DNA of 36,767 nucleotides. It comes from Bacteroidales bacterium (lineage in GTDB: Bacteria; Bacteroidota; Bacteroidia; Bacteroidales; ML635J-15). Within the stretch, counting starts at the first letter, position 1. The number at the start of each line of letters is the position of its first letter. A program made the translations under genes and the position numbers. Shown piece by piece: positions 25,202 to 34,509 of the stretch. The stretch is taken from assembly GCA_003249955.1 (NCBI GenBank), contig QKHS01000073.1:1-36767 (forward strand), written 5' to 3'. Under the pieces are notes generated by a model that saw nothing but the letters and a program-made list of their open reading frames with translations, was not told the origin of the DNA and made no database searches.

Positions 25202-26092
25202 TTAGAATTTTGGCATACCCGGAGATTGTGGTCTAAGTTTATATGTTACTTTAATGGTAAGAAACATGTAAGCATCGTTATATTTATTTTGTCCTCTTTG
25301 CTGGCCGGCAGCGCTACCAACCCATGTTCCGCCTGTAGGATCACTGAAATAAAGTGCCATAGGATCGGTAAATACGGAAGGATCTACATATGTATTACTT
25401 ACATCGTCAATATAATCAGAGAAAGTCATTCTGATTCCATATTCAAATCCTATTCCCAGATTACGGTCGATTACATAATTCATTCCGATTCCGGCAGGAA
25501 TTGCCATTGTGACTCTGCTGTATTTTTCTCTTGTTGGTATAATGCCCTGTCCTTCTGTTCCCAAAGGTTGTAAAGCATACCAGTTACCGTCTGTGTATTG
25601 TGCTTTAGGATTAAAGTACAAAGCACTGATACCGGTATAAATGTAAACATTGGGTAAATTGCCCAATCCTTTATTTCTTCTCAGGTCATACCTGTGTCCG
25701 TATCTTTCTTTAATAATAGAAAAATCAATAGTTGCCGATGCTTCAACAAAAGGGGATCTGAACGAAAGATTTCTGATGTGGCGATGTTCTTCATCCGTAA
25801 AAGAGTCATTACCATACAAACGTCCATAAATTAAATTTCCTTTTACAGCCCATTGTTCTGCAAGTTTATATCCATAGCCACCCTGAACCAGCCATCTGGA
25901 AGATTTAAAATCGAAATCTTTAACAAAGTGAGAGCCTACGGTATTTGAACCTCCGAGTTCTCCCAAAAAGTTATTTGTTCCGATTCCGAAAGATACCTCG
26001 TGACGGATTTTTCTCCAGTGTATATTATACTGAGCATTCACCAAAAGCGATGTAAATGCAAAAATTCCTAATAAAACAACAATTTTCTTCAT
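25202..26092 (-). CDS. DUF6089-like outer-membrane protein, second PorG-like copy
   Basis: A 296-residue protein with signal peptide MKKIVVLLGIFAFTSLLVNA. The mature part begins HEVSFGIGTNNFLGELGGSN and ends YMFLTIKVTYKLRPQSPG. It contains WAVKGNLIYGRLYGND, NVYIYTGISALYFNPKAQY and LGIGFEYGIRMTFSDYIDDVS. The last of these lines up with the LEWNFRRTFSDYLDSLSG element of the next gene, so the two are paralogues. Barrel-type outer-membrane protein of the DUF6089/PorG-like family. The gap of about 87 bases to the downstream copy carries the start-codon hairpin. nadK lies upstream in the same direction with a 46-base gap. Which of the two copies would take a PorG role cannot be decided here. Confidence 0.7.
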   Translation of the reverse strand: MKKIVVLLGIFAFTSLLVNAQYNIHWRKIRHEVSFGIGTNNFLGELGGSNTVGSHFVKDFDFKSSRWLVQGGYGYKLAEQWAVKGNLIYGRLYGNDSFTDEEHRHIRNLSFRSPFVEASATIDFSIIKERYGHRYDLRRNKGLGNLPNVYIYTGISALYFNPKAQYTDGNWYALQPLGTEGQGIIPTREKYSRVTMAIPAGIGMNYVIDRNLGIGFEYGIRMTFSDYIDDVSNTYVDPSVFTDPMALYFSDPTGGTWVGSAAGQQRGQNKYNDAYMFLTIKVTYKLRPQSPGMPKF

Positions 26093-26138
26093 TTTAATTA
26101 TTTTATCAATATTTTCTAAAGTTCTGATTATCAGACAC

Positions 26139-27020
26139 TTAATTTCTTAAATCCGTACCCCACATTAACTTACCCCTTAATGTGCTAAAATACGTATTTT
26201 CAAACAAATTTACAAAATTAATGTTAAATTTTGACTTTTTTATTGAAATTTCTTTTAGGTTCCCTACGCCATAGGCTCTGTAATCCAGTGATGCCAACAC
26301 TTTTCCTTCAACAGAATCTACTGCAATTTTTATCTCTGAATCAGCAGACAGAATTAACGGCCTTACTGTAAGATTATGGTTTGCTATCGGGGTAATAAGA
26401 ATTACATTTGAATGAGGAACGACAATAGGGCCTCCGCAACTGAGTGAATAAGCTGTTGAGCCTGTAGGTGTTGCTATTATCAGCCCGTCTGACCAATAAG
26501 TGTTAATATAATTACCATCAGCATATACTTTTGTCTTAATCATGCTTAGCCTTGATTTCTTCTGAACGGCAAATTCATTAAGACAAAAATTTATATCTCC
26601 GTAGAACTTCTCAACTGCATCAACTTCGAGTAACATTCTTTTATCCACGGTATATTCTCCTGCAAGCAATTTTTGTATTGCCCATAAAAGATTATTCGTA
26701 TTAATATACGCTAAAAACCCTAATCTTCCGGTATTTATTCCGACGACAGGAATTCCTGAGCCTTTTACCACAGTAGCAGATTCCAGAAAAGTTCCGTCTC
26801 CTCCAATACTGAATAAAAAATCAAATTTAACATCTTCAGGAAGATTATTTTCGTAAACACCTTCGACATCGGGATGATAAAACACCTTTGAAGTAATAAA
26901 TTCGTTAAATTTACGGTTAATATATACAGAAATATTATGCCTTTTTAATTCTTCAAAAAGCTGAATTGCCATACCGTTAAAGCTATTTCCAAAGTTTCTG
27001 CCGTAAATTGCAATATTCAT
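26139..27020 (-). CDS. nadK: NAD kinase
   Basis: A 293-residue cytoplasmic enzyme that phosphorylates NAD to NADP. Motifs: SIGGDGTFLE with GGDGT at 73-77 (catalytic Asp 75), GINTGRLGFLA, the NE box in LNEFAVQK, and TPTGSTAYSLSCGGPIV for nucleotide binding, followed by ITPIANHNLTVRPLI. The length is typical. It begins one base after the stop of the BamA-like gene and is followed by two PorG-like genes. nadK in front of outer-membrane biogenesis genes is a familiar Bacteroidales arrangement and carries no special functional message. Confidence 0.96.
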   Translation of the reverse strand: MNIAIYGRNFGNSFNGMAIQLFEELKRHNISVYINRKFNEFITSKVFYHPDVEGVYENNLPEDVKFDFLFSIGGDGTFLESATVVKGSGIPVVGINTGRLGFLAYINTNNLLWAIQKLLAGEYTVDKRMLLEVDAVEKFYGDINFCLNEFAVQKKSRLSMIKTKVYADGNYINTYWSDGLIIATPTGSTAYSLSCGGPIVVPHSNVILITPIANHNLTVRPLILSADSEIKIAVDSVEGKVLASLDYRAYGVGNLKEISIKKSKFNINFVNLFENTYFSTLRGKLMWGTDLRN

Positions 27021-27021
27021 C

Positions 27022-28434
27022 TTAATATAACTTATATATAGGTGTTTTATAATTTACAAAGATACCCGTTTTTGCGGAATATCCCACATAAGCCACATAA
27101 ATTTGTAACAATCTGTCATAATATGTCTCGAAACTGACACCTAAACCTGAACTAAAAACAGACTTCCCGCTCATAGGATTAACTGCAGGATCTTCTTCAT
27201 TCCACAACCAGGAATATGCATAATCGAAGAAAGCATCTAAATAGACTCTGGTGTAAGTTTTAGAAAACTCATCCGGCAAAAAAGAAGGAAGATTATGAAT
27301 TTTGAAATCACTGATTTTATATGAAATTGTATTCTGAGAATTGAAAAAGCCGGGACTAAAAAAATAAAAATATTCATACCCCCGTATCCAGAAATCGTGA
27401 CTGAACTCCAGTTTATTATCAAACAAAACAGGAGCTTCGCCTATAGGCTTCATTAACGAATATGACGGCTCTGTATGAAAAGAAAAACGTGAGTTTGCGA
27501 TTTGCCGGTTGAATTTAGCATTAACATTAAAGATAAAAAAGGATGCTGTTTCGGACTCCAGTGACTGATTATATCCAGCAAAAGCCTCAATAAGAAGGCC
27601 ATCAACAGGATACACTTTGTTATCTCTTGAATCGAATTTGAAATATAAATATGGTTTAAGATAATTACTTTTGTATCCGGGTTCCGGGGTATTTAATTCC
27701 GGAAAAAGTAAATTGTTTTCAAAAACGGAATTCTGATATCTTAATCCTACGTTAAAGAAAGCTTCCAGACCCGGCCTGTAAATATAATTAATGCCGGCAT
27801 TAAATATTTTGCGTAAGTAAATCTTATCATCCGATATAAAAACCGGCTTATTTCCCTCTACCTTATACTCAGTTGACTTTTGCCTGAAATAATCTGCCTG
27901 TATGTTTACTCCTGATTTGCGGCGGGGGCCTGTTGCATTTTTGTGCCAGGCAACAGAATAGTGTTCTTTATAACCACTTCGTATCTTAAACTTAAGAAGA
28001 TCATTCTGACCTCTGAAATTGTATATATCAAAAGCCAACCCATAGTTTAATTTTGTAAAATCTCTGTTGTAAATGTAGGAGCTCAGATTCCGGTCGGCAT
28101 ATTCCAGAATAGGATATGGCCATAAATACCACCTTTCTTCGACAGAGACCAGAATGTCTATTGAATCTGAACTTGTTATATAGCTTGTGTTAACAAAATT
28201 AAACAAAGATGTTTTTATGAGGTTATTATTAAATATCCCCAGTAATTCTTCGGCTTCAACAAGTGTGATTGTATCGGATTTATTAAAAGGACATTCTCTT
28301 AAAATAACAGCTTCTTTTGTTTTATTATTTCCGGTTATAATAATATCACGAACAATAAAAGAATTTTCTCCGGCATTGAGATTTAAAAATGACAATGCAA
28401 AAACCACAAATGATATTGATAGTTTTTTTCTCAA
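27022..28434 (-). CDS. BamA/TamA-like outer-membrane protein with one POTRA domain
   Basis: About 470 residues with signal peptide (1-22, ending LNAG). A single POTRA-like domain (about 27-96) has VRDIIITGNNKTKEAVILRE and VSVEERWYLWPYP. A barrel (about 110-470) follows, with DSRDNKVYPVDGLLIEAFAG and WIRGYEYFYF (RGYE, the place of the Omp85 loop-6 motif), and ends TPIYKLY. At this length it is far shorter than BamA and resembles minimal Omp85 proteins of the FhaC/TamA group, whose substrates are not known in Bacteroidota. The start is TTG, overlapping the TGA stop of the CBS gene in TTGA, so translation is probably coupled. It is one base before nadK. Confidence 0.8.
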   Translation of the reverse strand: MRKKLSISFVVFALSFLNLNAGENSFIVRDIIITGNNKTKEAVILRECPFNKSDTITLVEAEELLGIFNNNLIKTSLFNFVNTSYITSSDSIDILVSVEERWYLWPYPILEYADRNLSSYIYNRDFTKLNYGLAFDIYNFRGQNDLLKFKIRSGYKEHYSVAWHKNATGPRRKSGVNIQADYFRQKSTEYKVEGNKPVFISDDKIYLRKIFNAGINYIYRPGLEAFFNVGLRYQNSVFENNLLFPELNTPEPGYKSNYLKPYLYFKFDSRDNKVYPVDGLLIEAFAGYNQSLESETASFFIFNVNAKFNRQIANSRFSFHTEPSYSLMKPIGEAPVLFDNKLEFSHDFWIRGYEYFYFFSPGFFNSQNTISYKISDFKIHNLPSFLPDEFSKTYTRVYLDAFFDYAYSWLWNEEDPAVNPMSGKSVFSSGLGVSFETYYDRLLQIYVAYVGYSAKTGIFVNYKTPIYKLY

Positions 28435-29096
28435 ATACTGAGAAAATTTAAAAAGGAATCATATCTGTCCTGATAAAAAACCTTAAGCATATCTTCGCTT
28501 AAAAAAGAGGCTTTTATTTTATAATTATAGCGTTCGAAAGTCTGTATTATTGATGCCATATCCGTAACATCAACTTTAAGTGTAACTGTGATTTCGGTAG
28601 AATCATCTGTTGAAGACACAAATAATGTAAGTATTTTTGCATTATTGGTCTCTACTATCTGTGCTATTTCGGTAAGAGAATAGTCGTGAATTGTCATTTC
28701 AAGAATAATAATTCCTCCTGCTTTTTCAACACTTATCATTTTTGAAAATTCAGAAACCAATTTATTTAATGTAACTGAGCCCAGATAATGTTTTCTGTCG
28801 TCAAGAACCGGGATAACTGTAATTCCAAGTTTTGCAACGACATCCACAACTTCAAAAATATGTTGATTTGCAAACACATAAGGCCTTACCAACGACAAAT
28901 TGTGATTTCCCAAGGCATCTTCGCCACAATTATTATCATAAATATCTGTATCTGAGACCAATCCTAAAAATTCTTCGTTATTGACAATGGGCAAATGTGA
29001 AACTCTGTGTACTTCCATCCACGACAAAGCATCATTGCCGGTATCGGAAGTTTTTACTACCGGAATTGAATCAACTATTAAATCTTTAGCAAGCAT
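28431..29096 (-). CDS. CBS-domain protein with C-terminal ACT-like region
   Basis: A 221-residue cytoplasmic protein. Two CBS units (about 1-60 and 68-125) show the pattern HRVSHLPIVNNEEFLGLVSDTDI and ITVIPVLDDRKHYLGSVTLNKL. The C-terminal part (about 135-210, GGIIILEMTIHDYSLTEIAQIVE then AKILTLFVSS) has the beta-alpha-beta-beta-alpha-beta rhythm of an ACT domain, as in AcuB-like proteins. Such proteins sense adenine nucleotides or other small ligands and regulate partners. No partner is evident. Its stop overlaps the TTG start of the BamA-like gene by 4 bases, which ties it to the envelope operon as its first gene. A TAAGTTTG box (minus strand, 29123-29130) precedes it. Confidence 0.82.
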   Translation of the reverse strand: MLAKDLIVDSIPVVKTSDTGNDALSWMEVHRVSHLPIVNNEEFLGLVSDTDIYDNNCGEDALGNHNLSLVRPYVFANQHIFEVVDVVAKLGITVIPVLDDRKHYLGSVTLNKLVSEFSKMISVEKAGGIIILEMTIHDYSLTEIAQIVETNNAKILTLFVSSTDDSTEITVTLKVDVTDMASIIQTFERYNYKIKASFLSEDMLKVFYQDRYDSFLNFLSI

Positions 29097-29122
29097 TTTA
29101 TGATTTTTGATATTTTATTATG

Positions 29123-29143
29123 CAAACTTAATTAATATATTTG
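29123..29143. promoter_or_regulatory. Back-to-back candidate -7 boxes in a divergent region
   Basis: The minus strand reads TAAGTTTG (29130-29123), 27 bases ahead of the CBS gene. The plus strand reads TATATTTG (29136-29143), 133 bases ahead of pdxJ. Both match TAnnTTTG, but neither has a clear -33 TTG at 19-21 bases. The 180-base divergent region holds no other visible feature. Confidence 0.35.
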
Positions 29144-29276
29144 TAAAAGTAAAAATGAATAATTGAAGACATTGAAAATGCTTCGGATTTTACAGGAACT
29201 ATGTAATCATGTGGGATAGTGTATGTTATACAAAGCATAGTAAAAAAAAAATCTGACGCCTAAAAATTTTAAGAAA

Positions 29277-30002
29277 ATGACAAAATTAAGTGTTAACATA
29301 AACAAAATTGCAACCATACGCAATGCCCGCGGAGGGAATACTCCTGATGTAAAACTGGCAGCAGAAAGATGCGAGATGTTCGGGGCACAGGGAATTACTG
29401 TTCACCCGAGACCTGACGAAAGACACATAAGGTACCAGGACGTTTTTGACATAAGGCCTGTAATCACAACCGAATTTAATATTGAAGGATATCCTTCGGA
29501 AAATTTTATTGAGCTTGTGTTAAAAGCAAAACCTCACCAGGTTACTCTTGTCCCTGATCCTCCCGATGCAATAACCTCAAACGCAGGATGGGATACTGTA
29601 AAACATCTGAATTTTCTGAAAGAAACAATATCAAAATTTCAGACAGCAGGAATAAGAACTTCCATATTTGTTGATACAGACTTAAAAAACATTGAAGGTG
29701 CAAAACAAACCGGAACTGATAGAATTGAGCTTTATACGGAACCTTATGCTGCGAATTTTGATATTGATAAAGAATCGGCAGTAGCTCCGTTCACAAAAGC
29801 TGCCGAAAAGGCAATCAGTCTCGGACTCGGCATAAATGCAGGCCACGATTTAAATCTGGATAACCTGAAATATTTTGTAAAAAATGTTCCCGGCGTTCTG
29901 GAAGTTTCTATAGGACACGCTTTAATTTCGGATGCACTTTATTTCGGATTAGACAACACGATAAAGTTATATCTGAGGGAATTGAAACAGATAGAAAGTT
30001 AA
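29277..30002 (+). CDS. pdxJ: Pyridoxine 5'-phosphate synthase
   Basis: A 241-residue cytoplasmic TIM-barrel enzyme. It condenses 1-deoxyxylulose 5-phosphate with 3-amino-2-oxopropyl phosphate in the last ring-forming step of the DXP-dependent vitamin B6 pathway. Motifs: [26 protein letters not shown] (H43, R45, H50), E70 in [11 protein letters not shown]151 in [11 protein letters not shown]190 in [13 protein letters not shown], and [12 protein letters not shown] for phosphate binding. The length matches the family. It is transcribed away from the CBS gene. A 209-base gap follows before purL. The gap contains a short repeated element CAGGTCTTT (twice) but no terminator or gene. Confidence 0.96.
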   Translation: MTKLSVNINKIATIRNARGGNTPDVKLAAERCEMFGAQGITVHPRPDERHIRYQDVFDIRPVITTEFNIEGYPSENFIELVLKAKPHQVTLVPDPPDAITSNAGWDTVKHLNFLKETISKFQTAGIRTSIFVDTDLKNIEGAKQTGTDRIELYTEPYAANFDIDKESAVAPFTKAAEKAISLGLGINAGHDLNLDNLKYFVKNVPGVLEVSIGHALISDALYFGLDNTIKLYLRELKQIES

Positions 30003-30211
30003 GCCCGAAAACAGGAGAACGGCACCGGTAGAAAGTAAAATAAAATACCATATACAGAAGCATGCAGGTCTTTGTATCTGCAATCATTACATCTTTTCAT
30101 ACAGGTCTTTATTAACAATGCAGCACAATAAGTTTTTAGAAACTATTTGAATTTAAATGTGGTTATTTTGCAAAAAATATGTAGGTTTGTTCACTGAAAA
30201 AAAATGAAATT

Positions 30212-32443
30212 ATGTCAGATAAAACAGTAAACCTTGAAACAGCTAAAAGTTTGGGTATCAATGCCGAAGAGTTTGAAATGATTAAAAATTATTTGGGTAG
30301 GGTTCCGAATTTTACCGAGTTAAGTATTTATTCTGTAATGTGGAGCGAACACGCATCATATAAGAATTCTATAAAATGGTTAAAAACTTTGCCGCGTGAT
30401 GGTGGATGTCTTTTAACCGGAGCAGGTGAAGAAAATGCAGGATTGGTTGACATTGGGAACAATCTGGCATGTGCTTTTAAAATAGAGTCACACAACCATC
30501 CGTCAGCAGTTGAGCCTTATCAGGGCGCAGCAACCGGAGTTGGTGGTATTAACCGTGATATTTTTACAATGGGTGCACGACCTATCGCCCAGTTAAATTC
30601 ATTACGATTCGGCGAAATAGACAGCGAACGCACAAAATGGTTATTACGTGGCGTAGTAAAAGGTATAGGCGATTACGGAAATGCTTTCGGCGTTCCGGTT
30701 CTTGGCGGAGAAGTATTTTTTGACGAATCGTATAATACGAATCCACTCGTAAATGCGATGTCGGTTGGTATTATGGAGAAAGGGAAGATGATTTCTGCTA
30801 TTGCTTACGGAGAAGGTAATCCGGTTTATATTGTCGGTTCTTCTACAGGTAAAGACGGTATTCACGGAGCTACTTTTGCCTCTGCTGATTTAACAGAAGA
30901 TTCTGCTGATGATATTCCATCAATTCAGGTTGGTGATCCGTTTCAGGAAAAGCTATTACTTGAAGCGACACTGGAACTTGCTGAAACCGACGCAATAATC
31001 GGTATGCAGGATATGGGAGCGGCAGGAATAATATGTTCTACTTCAGAAATGTCGGCTAAAGGAAAGTGCGGGATGAAAATAGATTTATCTCTTGTACCTT
31101 TACGTCAGACAAATATGGAAGGGTGGGAAATTTTATTGTCCGAGTCTCAGGAAAGAATGCTTGTAGTTATAAAAAAAGGTCAGGAAAAAATTGTTGAAGA
31201 TATTTTCTCAAAATGGGATCTGAACTGTGCAAAAATCGGAGAAGTTATTAACGAAGACAAATTATATTTCTATCACAAAGGTGATCTTATTGCCGAAGTC
31301 CCTGCTGACAGTTTAGTTCTTGGCGGAGGTGCTCCTGTTTACGAAAGAGAATATTCAGAGCCGGCATATTATGCAGAGTCAAAGAAATTTAACATTAACG
31401 ATATTCCCGAAAAGGTTAACCTGCGGGAAGTTGCAGACTTTTTGACCTGTCATCCCAACATTGCTTCGAAAAGATGGGTTTACGAACAATATGACAGCAT
31501 GGTAAGAACTGTAAATATGACGACAAACAGATTTGCAGATGCCGGCATAATAAATATTAAAGGAACAAATTCTGCTTTGGCAGTTACAACAGATTGTAAC
31601 AGCCGATACGTAAAAGCTGATCCCGAAAAAGGGACAATGATAGCTGTTGCTGAAGCTGCGAGAAACATAGCCTGTACAGGAGCAAAACCTCTGGCTATTA
31701 CCAATTGTCTCAATTTCGGATCTCCGTATAATCCCGAAGCCTTCTGGCAGTTTGTTGGTGCAATCAAAGGAATGGGAACAGCCTGCAGAGCATTTGACAC
31801 TCCTGTAACCGGCGGAAATGTTTCATTTTACAACCAGACAACTATTGCTGGGGGAAAAACAGAACCTGTTTCTCCGACTCCTACAATAGGAATGCTTGGT
31901 TTATTGAAGGAAAAAATGCATCAGACTTCACTGGCATTCAAGAGGAAAGGAGATATGATATACATGCTCGGTAAATGCAGCAATGATATCGCTTCATCTG
32001 AGTATCTGTATTCTTACCATAAGGTTAAGAATTCTCCGGCTCCTGAGTTTGATCTGGACTTCGAGGTTAAACTGGTTGATCTGTTGCAGAAACTTGCATC
32101 CAGCAGTCTTGTAAATTCAATGCATGACGTATCTGACGGCGGTTTATATATTGCTCTTCTGGAAAGCGCAATGCCTAAGAACTTAGGGTTTGACATTACC
32201 ACTCCTGCTGAAGTAAGAGAAGATGCTTTTCTTTTCGGCGAGTCTCAGGGCAGAGTTGTAGTGACTGTTGACATGGAAAACGAACCTGAGTTTATTGATT
32301 TCATGCTTGAAACCGGATTCCCGTTTTACACGTTGGGCCATGTAACCAAAGGAGAATTGAGAATTGACGATATTTCGTTCGGATTTATTAACGACGAAAA
32401 AGAAAAATATGATAATGCTATCGGACTTAAAATGGAGTCCTAA
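30212..32443 (+). CDS. purL: Phosphoribosylformylglycinamidine synthase, small PurL type
   Basis: A 743-residue subunit that uses ATP and ammonia to turn FGAR into FGAM in purine synthesis. Motifs: MWSEHASYKNSIKWLKTLP (N-terminal His), KIESHNHPSAVEPYQGAATG (catalytic and Mg-binding region), QDMGAAGIICSTSEM, CNSRYVKADPEKG, and GGNVSFYNQT with HDVSDGGLYIALLESA in the second half. The two AIRS-like halves are both complete. This is the small form that needs separate PurQ (glutaminase) and PurS. Neither is in the window, so they must be elsewhere. The large one-chain form is common in many Bacteroidales. It lies 10 bases before the ABC-F gene. Confidence 0.95.
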   Translation: MSDKTVNLETAKSLGINAEEFEMIKNYLGRVPNFTELSIYSVMWSEHASYKNSIKWLKTLPRDGGCLLTGAGEENAGLVDIGNNLACAFKIESHNHPSAVEPYQGAATGVGGINRDIFTMGARPIAQLNSLRFGEIDSERTKWLLRGVVKGIGDYGNAFGVPVLGGEVFFDESYNTNPLVNAMSVGIMEKGKMISAIAYGEGNPVYIVGSSTGKDGIHGATFASADLTEDSADDIPSIQVGDPFQEKLLLEATLELAETDAIIGMQDMGAAGIICSTSEMSAKGKCGMKIDLSLVPLRQTNMEGWEILLSESQERMLVVIKKGQEKIVEDIFSKWDLNCAKIGEVINEDKLYFYHKGDLIAEVPADSLVLGGGAPVYEREYSEPAYYAESKKFNINDIPEKVNLREVADFLTCHPNIASKRWVYEQYDSMVRTVNMTTNRFADAGIINIKGTNSALAVTTDCNSRYVKADPEKGTMIAVAEAARNIACTGAKPLAITNCLNFGSPYNPEAFWQFVGAIKGMGTACRAFDTPVTGGNVSFYNQTTIAGGKTEPVSPTPTIGMLGLLKEKMHQTSLAFKRKGDMIYMLGKCSNDIASSEYLYSYHKVKNSPAPEFDLDFEVKLVDLLQKLASSSLVNSMHDVSDGGLYIALLESAMPKNLGFDITTPAEVREDAFLFGESQGRVVVTVDMENEPEFIDFMLETGFPFYTLGHVTKGELRIDDISFGFINDEKEKYDNAIGLKMES

Positions 32444-32453
32444 TTCCTGAAAA

Positions 32454-34403
32454 ATGATTTCTGTAAATAATCTATGCATACGATTCGGAGGATTCGAGTT
32501 ATTCTCCGATATCGGTTTCATGATAAATAAACGCGACCGTATTGGTCTGGTAGGGAAAAACGGTGCCGGAAAATCCACGCTTCTTAAAGTTATCTGCGGA
32601 GATGTTTCTCCGACTGAAGGCAGTGTTTCAATGCCGGCTGATATAAAAATAGGCTATCTCCCTCAGCAAATGGTTTTAAAAAATGCTGACCGTACTGTTT
32701 TTGAAGAAACACGCGAAGCATTTAAAGAACTTATTTCATTACAACACGAACTGGAAGAGATCAATCATAAGATTTCAGGAACTACTGATTACACAAGTGA
32801 CTCATACGCCAATCTCATAGACAGGTTAACATATCTGAATGAACATTTGAGCATTTCCGGAGTGGTAAATATTGATCCTGAAATTGAAAAAGTTCTTAAA
32901 GGTCTTGGTTTTTCCAGAACTGATATAAACCGTAAAGTATCTGAATTCAGTGGTGGCTGGAGAATGAGAATAGAACTGGCAAAAATTCTGCTGCGAAATC
33001 CTGATGCCATTTTACTTGATGAACCTACTAACCATCTTGACATTGAAGCAATTCAATGGCTGGAAGAATTTTTAGAAACATACAGAGGGGCCGTTTTAAC
33101 TATTTCACATGACAGGGCTTTTCTGGATAACGTTACTAATCGTACCATAGAAATAAACATGGGAAAAACATACGATTATAAAGTATCTTACTCTAAATTC
33201 AAGGTTCTGCAACAGGAAAGAATAGTACAGCAACAATCTGCTTACGAAAATCAGCAAAAACTGATTAACGATACTGAAAAATTCATAGAAAGATTCCGGT
33301 ATAAAGCTACAAAAGCCAACCAGGTACAATCACGCATAAAGCAACTTGACAAATTGGAAAGACTGGAAATTGATGATCTGGATAACGCTTCTATGAACAT
33401 TAAGTTTCCACCAGCTCCAAGAGCCGGTGATATCGTTGTTGAAACAATTGAATTAAGCAAAAGTTACGGACAAAATCTGATTCTCAATAAAATTGATCTT
33501 GTAATTGAACGTGGAGAGAAAGTTGCTTTTGTGGGAAGAAACGGTGAAGGTAAAACAACATTATCCAGAATCATTGTTAACGAAATTGAACATAACGGAA
33601 CTCTAAAAATCGGACATAATGTAAAAATCGGATATTTTGCCCAAAATCAGGATGAGTTATTAAATCCTGAGCTTACCGTTTTCGAGACTTTAGATCTGGT
33701 AGCCGTTGGAGATATCAGGACAAAAATAAGGGATATTCTCGGTTCATTTCTGTTCTCAGGCGAGGATATTGACAAAAAGGTAAAAGTACTATCCGGCGGA
33801 GAACATTCCAGACTTTCTCTGGCAAAACTCCTGCTTGAACCATATAATCTTCTTGTGCTTGATGAGCCTACCAATCACCTTGATATAAGATCGAAAGATA
33901 TTCTGAAACAAGCACTGTTAAAATATGACGGGACTTTGATAATTGTTTCCCATGACAGATATTTTCTTGACGGACTTGTAAATAAAGTTTACGAGTTCCG
34001 TGATAAAAAAATAAAACAACATATCGGAGGCATATATGATTTCCTGCGTAGCCGAAAAGTTGAATCTATGAAGGAAATTGAGATTAAAGATAAGGCTCAG
34101 GCTGCAATTACAAAAGAAAAGATATCAGATAATAAAGCTCAATATTTAGAGCGTAAGGAAACTGATAAAAAACGAAGGGCTATTCAAAATAAGGTTGAGA
34201 AATCAGAGAAAGAAATTGAAAGGCTTGAAAAAGAAATTGCAACACTTAATAATCTGCTGTCAAAACCAGAAGATTTGGATGCTGCGAAAACAGAAGTTGT
34301 TTTCAACATGTTTTCAAAGCTCAATAAAGAACTGGAAGCTCAGATGAAAATCTGGGAGGAGACTTCTGCCGAACTGGAAGAATTTGAAAATTCTTTGAAA
34401 TAA
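32454..34403 (+). CDS. ABC-F family ATPase
   Basis: A 649-residue soluble protein with two ATP-binding cassettes and no membrane segment. The first cassette has Walker A GKNGAGKST (about 34-42), signature SGGWRMR (about 166) and Walker B AILLDEPTNHLD (about 185-196). The second has GRNGEGKTT (about 361-369), LSGGEHSRLSLAKL (about 446) and LLVLDEPTNHLD (about 466). Between them lies the charged ABC-F linker (about 225-310, with KFIERFRYKATKANQVQSRI), and a C-terminal coiled coil (about 540-649) rich in Lys/Glu. ABC-F proteins bind the ribosomal E site and modulate translation. The overall form resembles the Uup/YdiF groups; an antibiotic-resistance role is possible but unsupported. Probably cotranscribed with purL. 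Confidence 0.92.
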   Translation: MISVNNLCIRFGGFELFSDIGFMINKRDRIGLVGKNGAGKSTLLKVICGDVSPTEGSVSMPADIKIGYLPQQMVLKNADRTVFEETREAFKELISLQHELEEINHKISGTTDYTSDSYANLIDRLTYLNEHLSISGVVNIDPEIEKVLKGLGFSRTDINRKVSEFSGGWRMRIELAKILLRNPDAILLDEPTNHLDIEAIQWLEEFLETYRGAVLTISHDRAFLDNVTNRTIEINMGKTYDYKVSYSKFKVLQQERIVQQQSAYENQQKLINDTEKFIERFRYKATKANQVQSRIKQLDKLERLEIDDLDNASMNIKFPPAPRAGDIVVETIELSKSYGQNLILNKIDLVIERGEKVAFVGRNGEGKTTLSRIIVNEIEHNGTLKIGHNVKIGYFAQNQDELLNPELTVFETLDLVAVGDIRTKIRDILGSFLFSGEDIDKKVKVLSGGEHSRLSLAKLLLEPYNLLVLDEPTNHLDIRSKDILKQALLKYDGTLIIVSHDRYFLDGLVNKVYEFRDKKIKQHIGGIYDFLRSRKVESMKEIEIKDKAQAAITKEKISDNKAQYLERKETDKKRRAIQNKVEKSEKEIERLEKEIATLNNLLSKPEDLDAAKTEVVFNMFSKLNKELEAQMKIWEETSAELEEFENSLK

Positions 34404-34484
34404 ATATTATTATTCTGAACAGTTCCGGTGAATAAAATCTGAACTTTAATCGAAATATTCAGTTATTTATCGGAATGTATTCTT

Positions 34485-34492
34485 TATATTTG
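34485..34492 (+). promoter_or_regulatory. Candidate -7 box for the DUF151-thyA-folA group
   Basis: TATATTTG matches TAnnTTTG and lies 17 bases ahead of the ATG at 34510, in the 106-base gap behind the ABC-F gene. The -33 TTG is not evident. Confidence 0.4.
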
Positions 34493-34509
34493 TAAACAAA
34501 ACAAATCAA

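Noticed and set aside
25226-25573. A 115-codon open frame antisense to the second PorG-like gene
   Set aside because: A shadow frame with no promoter and no resemblance to any family.
30003-30211. A riboswitch or small RNA in the pdxJ-purL gap
   Set aside because: Only a short repeated CAGGTCTTT and weak hairpins are visible. No purine riboswitch core or terminator-antiterminator pair could be drawn.
32183-32578. A 131-codon open frame antisense to the purL/ABC-F junction
   Set aside because: It overlaps two well-supported genes and its product shows no coherent features.
32454-34403. The ABC-F protein as an antibiotic resistance factor
   Set aside because: The linker and context do not indicate a resistance subgroup. 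Housekeeping ABC-F proteins of this size are common in Bacteroidota.
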